Part shown: positions 1-7,413 of the stretch, piece by piece
Layout: each line of letters begins with the position of its first letter
Numbering within the stretch: position 1 is the stretch's first letter
NCBI GenBank assembly: GCA_013138675.1
Contig: WTCH01000373.1
Span: 1-21,089 of the forward strand
DNA: 21,089 nucleotides
Origin: Woeseiaceae bacterium
Lineage (GTDB): Bacteria; Pseudomonadota; Gammaproteobacteria; Steroidobacterales; Woeseiaceae
Direction: 5' to 3'
Made by a program: the position numbers and the translations under genes
The notes under the pieces: model-generated
Seen by the model: only the letters and a program-made list of their open reading frames with translations
Told to the model about the DNA's origin: nothing
Databases searched by the model: none

Positions 1-1126
1 TTGTTGCGTCGCTGACCCGATCGGTGCCCGCCTCCGGTGCATGCACTACCTTGATGCGATGACTTGCCAGAGAAATTATGTCGTCGGTTCGCAGAATCGT
101 GCTATTGACCTTAACAGAATTGACAAATGTGCCATTCGAACTATTGAGATCGACAAGAATCAGGGCATCGGCGTACAACAACATCAGTGCGTGAAACTTA
201 CTCGCGAACTCATTGTGAATGACAATATCTGCCAGGCTCGACCTTCCGAGAGTCACTTTCCTTTCTTCGAATTCGTACTCTTCCAGCACTTTCCCGTCCA
301 ACGATACAATGAGTTTGGTGTTTAAATGCTCCGTCTCTGTTGCATGCTGATGTTTGTTTACATCCGAAACGGTAGCCGGCAATGACAGTGCTTGCTCGAG
401 CGTACCCTTTGCCATCTCATTTAGCCGCCCAGGATTGCCACTCGACAGTTCGTGAATCCTGTCACACACGTTCATCGGCAAAATTGTATCCGGCTGCGGT
501 ACTTGGCATGACGTCAACCTGCCGTGCAAAAACAGCATCGATTCGTGACCGGACAGCGGCTCCACCTCATATTCGGATTCGAGCCGTTTTGACACTGCCG
601 TCATACCCTTTGACCCCAGCAGCCTCCGTGCCTGGCTGCTGCCAGTCAATACGATGCGGATAGCATATTTGCCCTGGAACGTCAGGCTCGCGAGCAGACT
701 GAGAGCTCGAAGCGCCGCCGGTCGCATATTCTCGATGTTCTCGACGATCAGCATCGGTGGCTGGAAGGTGCGCGTCTGCTGAACAGCGAACACGCTGACC
801 ATCCTGAGCAAATCCTGGGCCGATTCGAGATCGACGTCGTAGCCAAACTGACCGAGAACAGATACGAGTAGTTTCTCCGCGGACAGTCCGGAACCATCGA
901 CTCGTGCAACCACTATGTCGCTCCTTATCACCGACAGGAACTGCCGCGCGATAGTGGATTTTCCTGAAGTTGCGGGCCCGAGAAGGATGCGGGCGCCATA
1001 CGGGTCATTAAGTATCGAACACAGGTACGTTATGGCATTTTGCTGTGTTTGCAGTGGAACGGTGGTTCGCGCTTCAGTTTGTTCCCCGAACGCTTGCTCT
1101 GGAAACCACTTGTTGTTGATAGGCAT
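1..1126 (-). CDS. ExeA-like AAA ATPase with C-terminal FHA domain (3' end cut by window)
   Basis: The first 375 residues are in the window, with no stop before the edge. Residues about 40-250 form an ExeA/GspA-type AAA ATPase. Walker A is GPATSGKST (50-58), the strand before sensor 1 is RIVLTG, and a KRLESEYEVEPLS stretch sits where ExeA proteins carry the C-terminal arginine region. Walker B is unusual: MLIVENIENM (125-134) has E and N where the family has D and E, so hydrolysis may be weak or lost. Residues about 270-362 form an FHA domain with GRSS (294-297), SKFH (309-312) and NSSNGTFVN (328-336), the phosphothreonine-binding signature. ExeA-type ATPases work at the inner membrane in secretion or pilus assembly. 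The FHA domain suggests recruitment by a Thr-phosphorylated partner, which is inference. The ATG is chosen because the fold begins there; its ribosome site is weak. Confidence 0.82.
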   Translation of the reverse strand, partial: MPINNKWFPEQAFGEQTEARTTVPLQTQQNAITYLCSILNDPYGARILLGPATSGKSTIARQFLSVIRSDIVVARVDGSGLSAEKLLVSVLGQFGYDVDLESAQDLLRMVSVFAVQQTRTFQPPMLIVENIENMRPAALRALSLLASLTFQGKYAIRIVLTGSSQARRLLGSKGMTAVSKRLESEYEVEPLSGHESMLFLHGRLTSCQVPQPDTILPMNVCDRIHELSSGNPGRLNEMAKGTLEQALSLPATVSDVNKHQHATETEHLNTKLIVSLDGKVLEEYEFEERKVTLGRSSLADIVIHNEFASKFHALMLLYADALILVDLNSSNGTFVNSVKVNSTILRTDDIISLASHRIKVVHAPEAGTDRVSDAT

Positions 1127-1162
1127 AACTCATCACTTGATATTGTGCCTTCCCTGGCGAAC

Positions 1163-1285
1163 TCAGTCGTTGCTTTCTACGGAGTCGCCATCTACAGGCA
1201 CTCCGTTCTTGAAGAACGTATTTTCATTCACTTTAACAATGACGTTGAGCACAGTCTCCCGGCGCCATCGCGTCATCAACCACAT
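1163..1285 (-). CDS. Possible 40-residue small protein upstream of the AAA-FHA gene
   Basis: This reading frame lies 36 bp upstream of the AAA-FHA gene on the same strand and encodes 40 residues. It starts MWLMTRWRRE and continues with an alternating hydrophobic/polar segment (VLNVIVKVNENTFFKNG) before an acidic end. That strand-turn-strand pattern is slightly reminiscent of the periplasmic part of ExbD-type proteins, but the frame is far too short to be one, so it could equally be a relic or chance. No convincing ribosome site precedes the ATG. An in-frame GTG lies three codons upstream. The call rests only on position and the protein-like composition. Confidence 0.27.
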   Translation of the reverse strand: MWLMTRWRRETVLNVIVKVNENTFFKNGVPVDGDSVESND

Positions 1286-1692
1286 ACTACGCACCGTTTG
1301 TGTCGTAGCAAAATGTGATTGTCATAACGCACACGACTGTGAACTCGAAAAAGTTCCGTCGGCGCGACTGCCCGACCAGATTATGTAAAGAGGAGCTCGC
1401 CACCGACGCGAGGCCGTACAGGCTAATCTCGTTCGCGTAGATACGTAGATATGCGGAGCAGCTACGTGAATCTCACGATGGGTTTGAATAGAGAAACCCC
1501 AAAGAATGTTGTGGTTAACATTCTGACAAGTCGCTAGAGAGGCTACACCTAACTAGCGAAAGGATGCCGGAATTTGTCGAGCCGCTGTGTGCGGATTGCC
1601 ACGGCACTGACGCGCTATTCCTCTACAAGTTCTTCCACTCGGAAGCATCTCGTTGAGCGGCGGCACTGCCTGGCTCATGCGCCTCTTGCCTC
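1286..1692. other. Gene-poor stretch between the AAA-FHA gene and the DUF6152 gene
   Basis: I see no convincing gene here. It holds the likely promoter region of the minus-strand AAA-FHA gene, though no clear -35/-10 pair can be picked. It also holds the 3' side of the DUF6152 transcription unit, including two adjacent hairpins listed separately. A plus-strand frame from 1564 contains a CADCH motif but is only 30 residues long and is not called. Confidence 0.5.
1503..1559. other. Two adjacent hairpins 3' of the DUF6152 gene
   Basis: Hairpin one has perfect 8-bp arms, AGAATGTT (1503-1510) and AACATTCT (1517-1524), around a 6-nt loop. Hairpin two has 7-bp arms TCGCTAG (1531-1537) and CTAGCGA (1553-1559), plus an inner AGG/CCT stem and a 5-nt loop. 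They lie 134 bp beyond the stop of the DUF6152 gene. Neither has a proper T-tract, so they may be a weak transcript end, an operator or a small structured RNA. Confidence 0.4.
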
Positions 1693-2082
1693 TCAGTTGC
1701 TGCGGCTGGAGTTCCCCGTCATTTCGCGTCCATCTGCGAGCGTAATGGAGGCGAGGTTTGCTCGATTCGATCCGTCTCTCGCACGGTATCCGCTGACGTT
1801 GATGACGTCGCCAACCTGGACCGTATTTCGTGACCAACCACGACGCCTAAGGCCATTTGGGCTGCCGAGTTCAAAAGCCCAGTTGACAGCACTACCCTCG
1901 TCGCCCTCGACGTCGACATAGATCCAGGCATGAGGATTCCGCCACTCAACCTTGGTAACGGTGCCGCTCGCCTCGATTGGACTATCCGCGTCGAATACCG
2001 CGGAGAAGGAATGGTGCGCCCAAGCCGGGATGCCAAAGCCTACGAGCGTTGCAGCCAGGAGTATCAACAGCTTCGATTTCAT
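1693..2082 (-). CDS. DUF6152 family secreted protein
   Basis: A 129-residue protein with a clear signal peptide (about residues 1-22, ending AWA) followed directly by HHSFSAVFD, the family's hallmark. The conserved stretches VTKVEWRNPHAWIYVDV, ELGSPNGLRRRGW and GYRARDGSNRANL follow, so it matches DUF6152 over its full length. The biochemical role of the family is not known. The small beta-rich fold and signal peptide place it in the periplasm or outside. It starts 25 bp after the stop of the larger secreted protein upstream on the same strand, so the two are probably co-transcribed. A GGGGGG ribosome site lies about 8 nt before the ATG. Confidence 0.88.
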   Translation of the reverse strand: MKSKLLILLAATLVGFGIPAWAHHSFSAVFDADSPIEASGTVTKVEWRNPHAWIYVDVEGDEGSAVNWAFELGSPNGLRRRGWSRNTVQVGDVINVSGYRARDGSNRANLASITLADGREMTGNSSRSN

Positions 2083-2107
2083 TATGTGCCCCCCGTTTTT
2101 CGTTGCG

Positions 2108-3133
2108 TCAGTCGCCTGCAGAATTTAGCCATTTCTCATTTTCGCAAACGAATTCGTACAGCGCTTCATTCGGCGCGAGATAGATTGGCATCTGTTTTAC
2201 CCAAGCTTCGCGGTAAACCGCCGGATCCTTGATTGTCAGTTCAAGTTCCATACCGCCATAGCTGGTTCTCCGATATCGCTCGATGACGTGAAACTCCTCG
2301 CTTCTCGGATGTGTAAGCCCGGTCCAGCCACGATCGTTAAATCCAATCGTATCCACGACGAGCACATCATCCTCCCACCGGCCGATGGAATGACCGAGCC
2401 ATGAAGGATCAATATCTTCCGGGTGGTCGCGACCATCCATGAAGATTTGCCGGAAACCGAGGATGCCCTCGTAAAGGATGACGATCAGATCCGGCGTGTG
2501 AACGAACTTGCCGAATATCGGCGGCGTGTGAGTGGGGATTGGGAGTGATGTCGGCAGGCAGCGAAAGCGTGGCGATTCAATAAAGTGATTCTCGGTCCTT
2601 TCCGCAACCAGCTTTTTTGCCCAGTCCGTAAGTTTCGGCATCGGTGGAAACGGATCGCTTCCGTACATCCACATTCCCGTGAGATCCGGCTTGCCGTCTA
2701 CGGTCTCAGGCATGGGAAGATCGGGAAGGTCCTGCTCTGCGAGAATCTGTGCAGTCGCAATTCCGACGTCATCGCCTATCGTGTTCAACTGGAACCCCTG
2801 CTTCAGTTGAATGTTGAATGTGCGGTCCGCCCCACTACCCAGTTCGACCGGCTCGGACTGATATGGTACGTACTCGCAACAGGGAAGACGGACCTGCAAG
2901 CGATAGTCACCGGCAGGCAAGCCATCAATTTGGTATCGGCCATCGGCGTCGGTGCGTGTCTGCCACGAATCACCGGACGCGATATGCACTACACGCATGG
3001 GCGCGTCGGCTACCAGCCCATCGAATGGTCCGGTGACCAGACCTTGAAACTCGCCGTCCTTATCCTGTGCACCTGCAGTTGCAGTCAAAAGAACGAGTAA
3101 CAGCACGCTCGGGAGTATCTTCTTTATTTTCAT
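2108..3133 (-). CDS. Secreted protein with carboxypeptidase-regulatory-like N-domain, partner of DUF6152
   Basis: 341 residues. A signal peptide (about 1-22, ending TAGA) is followed by a beta-sandwich of the carboxypeptidase regulatory-like type (about 28-110, with TDADGRYQIDGLPAGDYRL). The C-terminal region (about 140-335) has PDLTGMWMYG, GRWEDDVLVVDTIGFNDRGW and ELELTIKDPAVYREAW. These are typical of uncharacterised secreted proteins often found beside DUF6152 genes. I see no known catalytic motif. Two adjacent cysteines in LPCCEYVP could form a disulfide or bind metal. The ATG is preceded by an AGGGGGAA ribosome site. The gene leads a two-gene unit with the DUF6152 gene and is divergent from the fumarylacetoacetase-family gene. 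Confidence 0.8.
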   Translation of the reverse strand: MKIKKILPSVLLLVLLTATAGAQDKDGEFQGLVTGPFDGLVADAPMRVVHIASGDSWQTRTDADGRYQIDGLPAGDYRLQVRLPCCEYVPYQSEPVELGSGADRTFNIQLKQGFQLNTIGDDVGIATAQILAEQDLPDLPMPETVDGKPDLTGMWMYGSDPFPPMPKLTDWAKKLVAERTENHFIESPRFRCLPTSLPIPTHTPPIFGKFVHTPDLIVILYEGILGFRQIFMDGRDHPEDIDPSWLGHSIGRWEDDVLVVDTIGFNDRGWTGLTHPRSEEFHVIERYRRTSYGGMELELTIKDPAVYREAWVKQMPIYLAPNEALYEFVCENEKWLNSAGD

Positions 3134-3222
3134 TATTTCCCCCTGTGACCTTCCGGATTGTGGGTCAACAGGGGTGCATTGTCACCTTGACATCGGCAGT
3201 ACTGGTGTTCACGGTTCCTCAT

Positions 3223-4083
3223 ATGAGACTGATCACCTTCATTCACAATGGTCGTGAACAGATTGGCGTTCGACGAGACGACATCGTCATCCCGGTTGCC
3301 AGCATCGACCCGGAGCTTCCCGGCAGCATCATGCAGCTTCTGGCAGACGGGCGACTCGGGGAACTGCAAAGTGGGGTTTCGAATTTTGATGGCGCTGGTA
3401 TTGCTGCGGACGCCATTGAATATCTTCCTCTCATTCCCAGGCCCGGAAAAATTCTTTGTATAGGTCGAAACTATGCAGCTCACGCAGCAGAAGGTGGCGC
3501 CGAAACACCGACGTTTCCTGAAGTCTTTTTCAGAGGGGCTACGTCCCTGATCCCGCATCAAGGAACCATAGTTCGCCCGCAGTGCTCGGAGACGCTCGAC
3601 TTCGAAGGCGAGTTCGCATTAATCGTCGGCAAGAGCTGCCGGCACGCGACCGAGGACAATGCTCTCAATTACATCGCCGGTTACACTCTGTTTAATGATG
3701 CAACGATTCGTGAATATCAGAGATTCACGTCGCAGTGGACGGTAGGCAAGAACTTCGACGGTACCGGAGCGTTCGGTCCGGAGCTTGTAACCACTGACGA
3801 ACTGCCGGATAGCATGGCTGGTCTGTCACTGACCACGAAGCTCAACGGAGAGCTGATGCAGGATGGCCAGATTGACGATCTCGTCTTTCCGGTTCGCACG
3901 CTCATCACAATTCTAAGTGAGTGCATGACGCTCGAACCCGGTGATGTTGTCGTGACGGGCACACCGGCAGGTGTGGGTTACGCGCGCAAACCACCAGTCT
4001 GGATGAAACACGGCGACACCGTGGAAATTGAGGTCGAGGGCCTCGGCAAGTTGATCAATACCGTGCAGGACGAGGTGAAATAG
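3223..4083 (+). CDS. Fumarylacetoacetate hydrolase (FAH) family protein
   Basis: 286 residues from MRLITFIHNG, the usual N-terminus of this family; a longer in-frame extension to 3067 would overlap the divergent gene and has no family match. The catalytic FAH fold covers about residues 75-282. Metal-binding acids are E128 and E130 in SETLDFEGEFALIVG and D159 in GYTLFNDATIREYQ. K176 lies in WTVGKNFDGTG, and the VVTGTPAGVG loop is at 243-252. Enzymes of this group cleave or isomerise acylpyruvate-type and 2-oxo-diacid intermediates of aromatic catabolism, or decarboxylate oxaloacetate. The exact substrate cannot be read from the sequence. There is no clear ribosome site, though a TTGACA lies at 3187-3192. 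It is probably read through into the methyltransferase gene 90 bp downstream. Confidence 0.88.
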   Translation: MRLITFIHNGREQIGVRRDDIVIPVASIDPELPGSIMQLLADGRLGELQSGVSNFDGAGIAADAIEYLPLIPRPGKILCIGRNYAAHAAEGGAETPTFPEVFFRGATSLIPHQGTIVRPQCSETLDFEGEFALIVGKSCRHATEDNALNYIAGYTLFNDATIREYQRFTSQWTVGKNFDGTGAFGPELVTTDELPDSMAGLSLTTKLNGELMQDGQIDDLVFPVRTLITILSECMTLEPGDVVVTGTPAGVGYARKPPVWMKHGDTVEIEVEGLGKLINTVQDEVK

Positions 4084-4173
4084 ATCGAGACCAGTGACAA
4101 CGTATATGTGTATGCGCACTTCGCGCAGCAATTTGCCAGCTGTTTCGGCTGCCAGCCGATGAGGTAAGACGTG

Positions 4174-4686
4174 ATGTTCATTAAGCCAAATATGAAAAGG
4201 CACTGGGCACGAAAGTACTCCGATGGCTTCTTGGGTCACGAGCCTGATAGCACCATGGTTGAGGCCGCACTGAAACAAGCGCTAGTGCCTGGTTCGGTGC
4301 TGGAGATTGGCGCTGGCGCAGGGCATTTCTCCGAATTGATGCGCGAGTGGGGCTATGAGGTCACAGCAACGGACCTCGTTGTCGGCAATACTCTGGATAT
4401 CGCGAAGGAGCGCCTGGGTGATTTCGACAATGTTGTAGCAATGGGTGTGATCCACCACATTCTAGACCATGACAAATTCCTGGCTGCAATCGCGAATATA
4501 AAGGCCATGGCACAAAAGCGCGTGATACTTGCGGTTAAGTTGCCGTCGGTACACCTCAAGAAAAGGACGCGGCACGCCAATCGTTATTCCGTGCTTGATT
4601 ACATCGACGTCTTAGGAAACCCGGTAACCGTAACGGCTTGCGGGTACTTGAGCTTGCTCGAGTGGAAGGTGCAGGGTAAAAAATAA
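4174..4686 (+). CDS. Small class I SAM-dependent methyltransferase
   Basis: 170 residues with a Rossmann-type SAM site. Motif I is VLEIGAGAGHFSEL (42-55), followed by the acidic end of strand 2 in VTATDL and by VVAMGVIHHILDHDKF, typical of class I methyltransferases. The protein is short and lacks an extended C-terminal substrate domain, so the substrate cannot be assigned. The ATG at 4174 lies 9 nt after GAGG; a GTG one codon upstream, 6 nt after it, is an equal option. The stop codon overlaps the start of the terminator hairpin. Context beside the FAH-family gene gives no firm pathway. Confidence 0.8.
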   Translation: MFIKPNMKRHWARKYSDGFLGHEPDSTMVEAALKQALVPGSVLEIGAGAGHFSELMREWGYEVTATDLVVGNTLDIAKERLGDFDNVVAMGVIHHILDHDKFLAAIANIKAMAQKRVILAVKLPSVHLKKRTRHANRYSVLDYIDVLGNPVTVTACGYLSLLEWKVQGKK

Positions 4687-4715
4687 AAAGGGCCCCGTTG
4701 GGACCCTTTTCATTT
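4686..4715. terminator. Two-way intrinsic terminator after the methyltransferase gene
   Basis: A 25-nt hairpin (4686-4710) has arms AAAAGGG/CCCTTTT and CCC/GGG with one internal mismatch and a 3-nt loop. On the plus strand it ends in TTTT right after the methyltransferase stop. On the minus strand it is followed by a longer T-rich tail, so it can also stop transcripts coming from the tRNA side. Confidence 0.75.
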
Positions 4716-4735
4716 ACTGGCGCGCCCGACAGGAT
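4707..4735 (-). repeat. Duplicated tRNA-Arg 3' end (partial tRNA fragment)
   Basis: These 29 bp match 4875-4903 at 28 positions, the only difference being c4717 versus t4885. The copy contains the last 18 nt of the tRNA gene (4718-4735, including the CCA) plus 11 bp of its 3' flank, and it is likewise followed on the minus strand by a terminator hairpin. Beyond 4735 the similarity fades, so the rest of the tRNA is absent. It is either a scar of integration at the tRNA 3' end or a local tandem duplication of tRNA tail plus terminator. Confidence 0.72.
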
Positions 4736-4744
4736 AGATTCAGG

Positions 4745-4838
4745 TCGCCTTGGGGCGATCTTCACCCCTTCGGGGCGCCTGCGGCGTCCAAAACGCTCTC
4801 GCGTTTTGTCGAACAACGTCCGCCTCCTTGGGCGGGAC
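4745..4838. other. Cluster of four short hairpins between tRNA fragment and tRNA-Arg
   Basis: Consecutive inverted repeats are TCGCC/GGCGA (4745-4758, TTGG loop), CCCC/GGGG (4765-4775), CAAAACG/CGTTTTG (4789-4808) and GTCCGCC against GGCGGGAC with one bulged G (4818-4838). No coding sense is visible. It would be transcribed from the tRNA side if the first terminator leaks. It could be a mobile repeat or structured RNA. Confidence 0.5.
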
Positions 4839-4850
4839 TCACAAGTAAAT

Positions 4851-4873
4851 AAAAACGGGCCCACAAGGGGCCC
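4851..4873 (-). terminator. Terminator of tRNA-Arg
   Basis: On the minus strand, GGGCCC pairs with GGGCCC around a 5-nt loop and is followed by GTTTTT. It begins 12 bp beyond the CCA end of the tRNA. Confidence 0.7.
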
Positions 4874-4885
4874 ATTTTCATTTAT

Positions 4886-4962
4886 TGGCGCGCCCGACAG
4901 GATTCGAACCTGTGACCCCTGCCTTCGGAGGGCAGTACTCTATCCAGCTGAGCTACGGGCGC
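4886..4962 (-). tRNA. tRNA-Arg (anticodon CCG)
   Basis: 77 nt with the CCA encoded. The acceptor stem is GCGCCCG with CGGGCGC, and the discriminator base is G. The D arm is AGCTCAGCTGGATAGAGT, and the anticodon arm CTGCC-CTCCGAA-GGCAG gives anticodon CCG, reading the arginine codon CGG. The T arm contains the usual GGTTCGAATCC. A partial copy of its 3' end lies 168 bp downstream. Confidence 0.96.
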
Positions 4963-4973
4963 TATATATGTCG

Positions 4974-5004
4974 CCGCGCTGACAGCGCGGGGAGCGAGAT
5001 TGTA
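4974..5004 (-). promoter_or_regulatory. Possible tRNA-Arg promoter and leader hairpin
   Basis: On the minus strand TACAAT (4999-5004) is a plausible -10, followed by a C-rich discriminator as in stable-RNA promoters; no good -35 is seen. Just downstream, CCGCGCT and AGCGCGG form a 7-bp hairpin (4974-4990) that ends 12 bp before the tRNA. It could also end the cytochrome transcript coming from 5056. Confidence 0.35.
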
Positions 5005-5055
5005 CCTGAGTCTGGCTCAGCCTGCCGTCGTGTCGATGTCTCTTTTAAGTAACGC

Positions 5056-7353
5056 CTACGGTACGGCGCCCAGCGATCGCAGCAGCGCCAGTACGTTCTG
5101 GTTTTCCGGGTGGCGCCTCGCCAGTGCGTAGGCAACATTGAGCGCAACGTCCGTATCGCCACTGTCTCTCAACATTGTGGCCAGCCCCATCGCGATGTCG
5201 AAGTCACCGTCGAAGCTCAGGTACGCTGTTCGCATGACCTGCAGTGCCTCCTGCTGCTCGCCCAGCGAGTTGAGCGCGATACCCAGCACGTAGGTGAAGC
5301 GTGGATTCCCCGGCGCAAGCTCGGCCGCCAGGCGAAGCTCTGCCAGTGCGTCCTCCGACATTGCGCTGCGGACAAGGAGCAATCCGAGCGAGTGGTGCAA
5401 CGCGGCATTGTCCGCATCAAGTGCAAGACCTTCGCGCAGAATCTCTTCGGCACGCGCCTCCTCGCCGATTGCTCGCAGCGTGTCCGCAAAGTTCAGGCGC
5501 GCTGCAACGGCGTGTGGCTCAATACGCAACACGATCTCGAAATGCTCTATTGCCGCGGGTACGTTGTTTTGCGCCAATTCGAAACTCGCGATCGCAAAAT
5601 GTGCCTCTGGCCTGTTCGCAATTGTCGCGTACGCAGAGCGGAAGTCCTGTTCAGCTTGCGTCCATGCGCGCGCCTCCTCCATGGGTAGCAAATCCAGTGT
5701 GCCCGCATAGGCAATTGCGGCCTCAATACGCACGCCCCGCACCGGATCCGCGAGCAGCTTTGCCCCGGGCAAGCGCAGCCGCAGGTCGACGGGCATTGCG
5801 CGCACTTGCTGCAGTGCCGCGATCCTTAGCAACGCGTCGGCACTGCCAAGTTCCGCCTCGATCGTTCGATATTCCTGGCTGCTGAATGGCTGTGCCAGCA
5901 ATGAAATTGCCGTTGCCCTGGCGATTCCGGGGAAGTCCTTGTTGTTAACAACCGCTACGAGTTCCGTGTTTGCAAAGCCTCGCCTGCCGGCGTCTATCAC
6001 AGGTGCAAAATGCGCTCGTTGCCACGACTCGGAGCCCCGCCACTCATTTATCGCCGCTGTTGCCCATGCCGCATCGTTATCCGCGTGGCAGCCACTGCAG
6101 GCATTCGGAGTACCGATGCTTTCAGTCAGGTCCGGACGCGGCACGCGGAAGCTGTGGTCCCGCCGGCCGTCGACGACCATGTAATTTCGCGACGCCATGT
6201 GGCAGTCGACGCAACCTGCCTGTTCCGGTGCGTGACCGGTGTGTTCGGCGGCGGCGAACTTCGTCGGCAGATGGCATTGCGCACATACAGCATTCGGATC
6301 AGCACCCGTGACAAGTTCGGCCGAATGCGGATTGTGACAATCACTGCAGCTGACACCGGCCCGGTACATTTTGCTCTGCAGGAAGGAGCCGTAAACGTAG
6401 ACCTCATTGAGAATCTGTCCGTCAGGAAAGTACAGTGTCTCGTCAAGTAGTGCAGGCATATGAGTGTGGGCGAGGGGCTCGCCGTATTCGTACTCTGCCG
6501 CAATAATGCCGCGGCGCGAATGGCAACGACCACAAGCTTCGGGCTGCTGCTGGGGCTGTGTTCGAATTTCGCTGCGCGCAGCGATGCCGGTGTCTGCATT
6601 CATGATCCACGTTGCGCCGCCCCGATCGTCGAGATCCGCCTCGAGCCCGTAGTCGCCTCCTCCATCGCCAGCCGTCGCCCGCACAAGATGCGTAGAGCCT
6701 GGGCCGTGACAACTTTCACACCCCACACTGATTTCCGAATACGTTGTATCGAAGGTGTTGCTCGCAAGGTCGAACCCCATGCTGACATCGGTCGAATGGC
6801 ACTCAGCACACATGTAGTTCCAGTTCTGTTGCGCCCCTGTCCAATGCAGAGAATCATCAGGTGCAATGTATTCGTCGGGGTAAATGTGAAACCAGCGCTG
6901 ACCGCCCTCCGCCCTGGGCCGTGCATCCCACGAGAAAGCGAGCGTTTGCAGACGGCCGCCCGGAAATTCGATCAGGTATTGCTGCAGTGGTTCGACACCG
7001 AAGACGTAAGCGATTCGAAAATCCTGCTCTTCCCCCTTCTCATTACGTGTCCGCACGTAGTGTTCATCGTCACGCGTGAAGAACCGAACGGTCTCGCCAT
7101 AATAGTCGATGCTCGCATCATCAAAGTCGCCGAGCACGGTGTCACCATCAGCAACCTGCATCGCCAGCTGGTGATGGGAGCCCATCCAGTCAGCGAACTG
7201 ATCCTGGTGACAGGACTCGCATTGGGCGCTGCCAACAAACGTGGCGGGCCCGCTAACATCGGGCGCTTGCGTCAGCGTCGCTGGTTCATCGCCGCCGCAA
7301 CCGGCGCTAACAAGAGTGGCGAATGCCAGAAAATAACGGAGGACAATTGGCAT
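5056..7353 (-). CDS. Octahaem c-type cytochrome with C-terminal TPR domain, probable lipoprotein
   Basis: 765 residues from the ATG at 7353; two GTG codons just upstream are possible starts, and there is no clear ribosome site. The N-terminus is hydrophobic and ends VSAGC, a slightly atypical lipobox with C19 as the lipidated residue. There are eight CXXCH haem sites, at about 45, 182, 212, 274, 336, 357, 381 and 419. The first, with CESCHQDQFADWMGSHH, resembles the cytochrome c554 family. From about residue 470 the protein is helical, with HEAT-like then TPR repeats (for example PEAHFAIASFELAQNN and ALHHSLGLLLVRS). Such proteins carry electrons in the periplasm and may hold a catalytic haem. 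The substrate is unknown. It stands alone, divergent from the kinase gene. Confidence 0.88.
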   Translation of the reverse strand: MPIVLRYFLAFATLVSAGCGGDEPATLTQAPDVSGPATFVGSAQCESCHQDQFADWMGSHHQLAMQVADGDTVLGDFDDASIDYYGETVRFFTRDDEHYVRTRNEKGEEQDFRIAYVFGVEPLQQYLIEFPGGRLQTLAFSWDARPRAEGGQRWFHIYPDEYIAPDDSLHWTGAQQNWNYMCAECHSTDVSMGFDLASNTFDTTYSEISVGCESCHGPGSTHLVRATAGDGGGDYGLEADLDDRGGATWIMNADTGIAARSEIRTQPQQQPEACGRCHSRRGIIAAEYEYGEPLAHTHMPALLDETLYFPDGQILNEVYVYGSFLQSKMYRAGVSCSDCHNPHSAELVTGADPNAVCAQCHLPTKFAAAEHTGHAPEQAGCVDCHMASRNYMVVDGRRDHSFRVPRPDLTESIGTPNACSGCHADNDAAWATAAINEWRGSESWQRAHFAPVIDAGRRGFANTELVAVVNNKDFPGIARATAISLLAQPFSSQEYRTIEAELGSADALLRIAALQQVRAMPVDLRLRLPGAKLLADPVRGVRIEAAIAYAGTLDLLPMEEARAWTQAEQDFRSAYATIANRPEAHFAIASFELAQNNVPAAIEHFEIVLRIEPHAVAARLNFADTLRAIGEEARAEEILREGLALDADNAALHHSLGLLLVRSAMSEDALAELRLAAELAPGNPRFTYVLGIALNSLGEQQEALQVMRTAYLSFDGDFDIAMGLATMLRDSGDTDVALNVAYALARRHPENQNVLALLRSLGAVP

Positions 7354-7413
7354 CACCACACAGTAACAAAGGAATTGGTCTTGTCATACGGATCGTTGCG
7401 ATATCCTGTGCGA

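Noticed and set aside
1204..1218. 15-bp palindrome CGTTCTT-G-AAGAACG
   Set aside because: It falls inside the possible small ORF (N-T-F-F-K-N) and could be incidental. No promoter element is seen beside it.
1564..1656. 30-residue plus-strand frame with a CADCH haem-like motif
   Set aside because: Too short, no signal peptide and no similarity around the motif. CXXCH arises by chance.
3067..3222. N-terminal extension of the FAH-family gene
   Set aside because: It overlaps the divergent gene's start, and the family N-terminus begins at MRLITF.
4698..4982. Plus-strand frame with repeated GAPDRI segments
   Set aside because: It is the antisense translation of the tRNA-Arg and its partial copy, a well-known false gene type. 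The repeated peptide merely reflects the DNA duplication.
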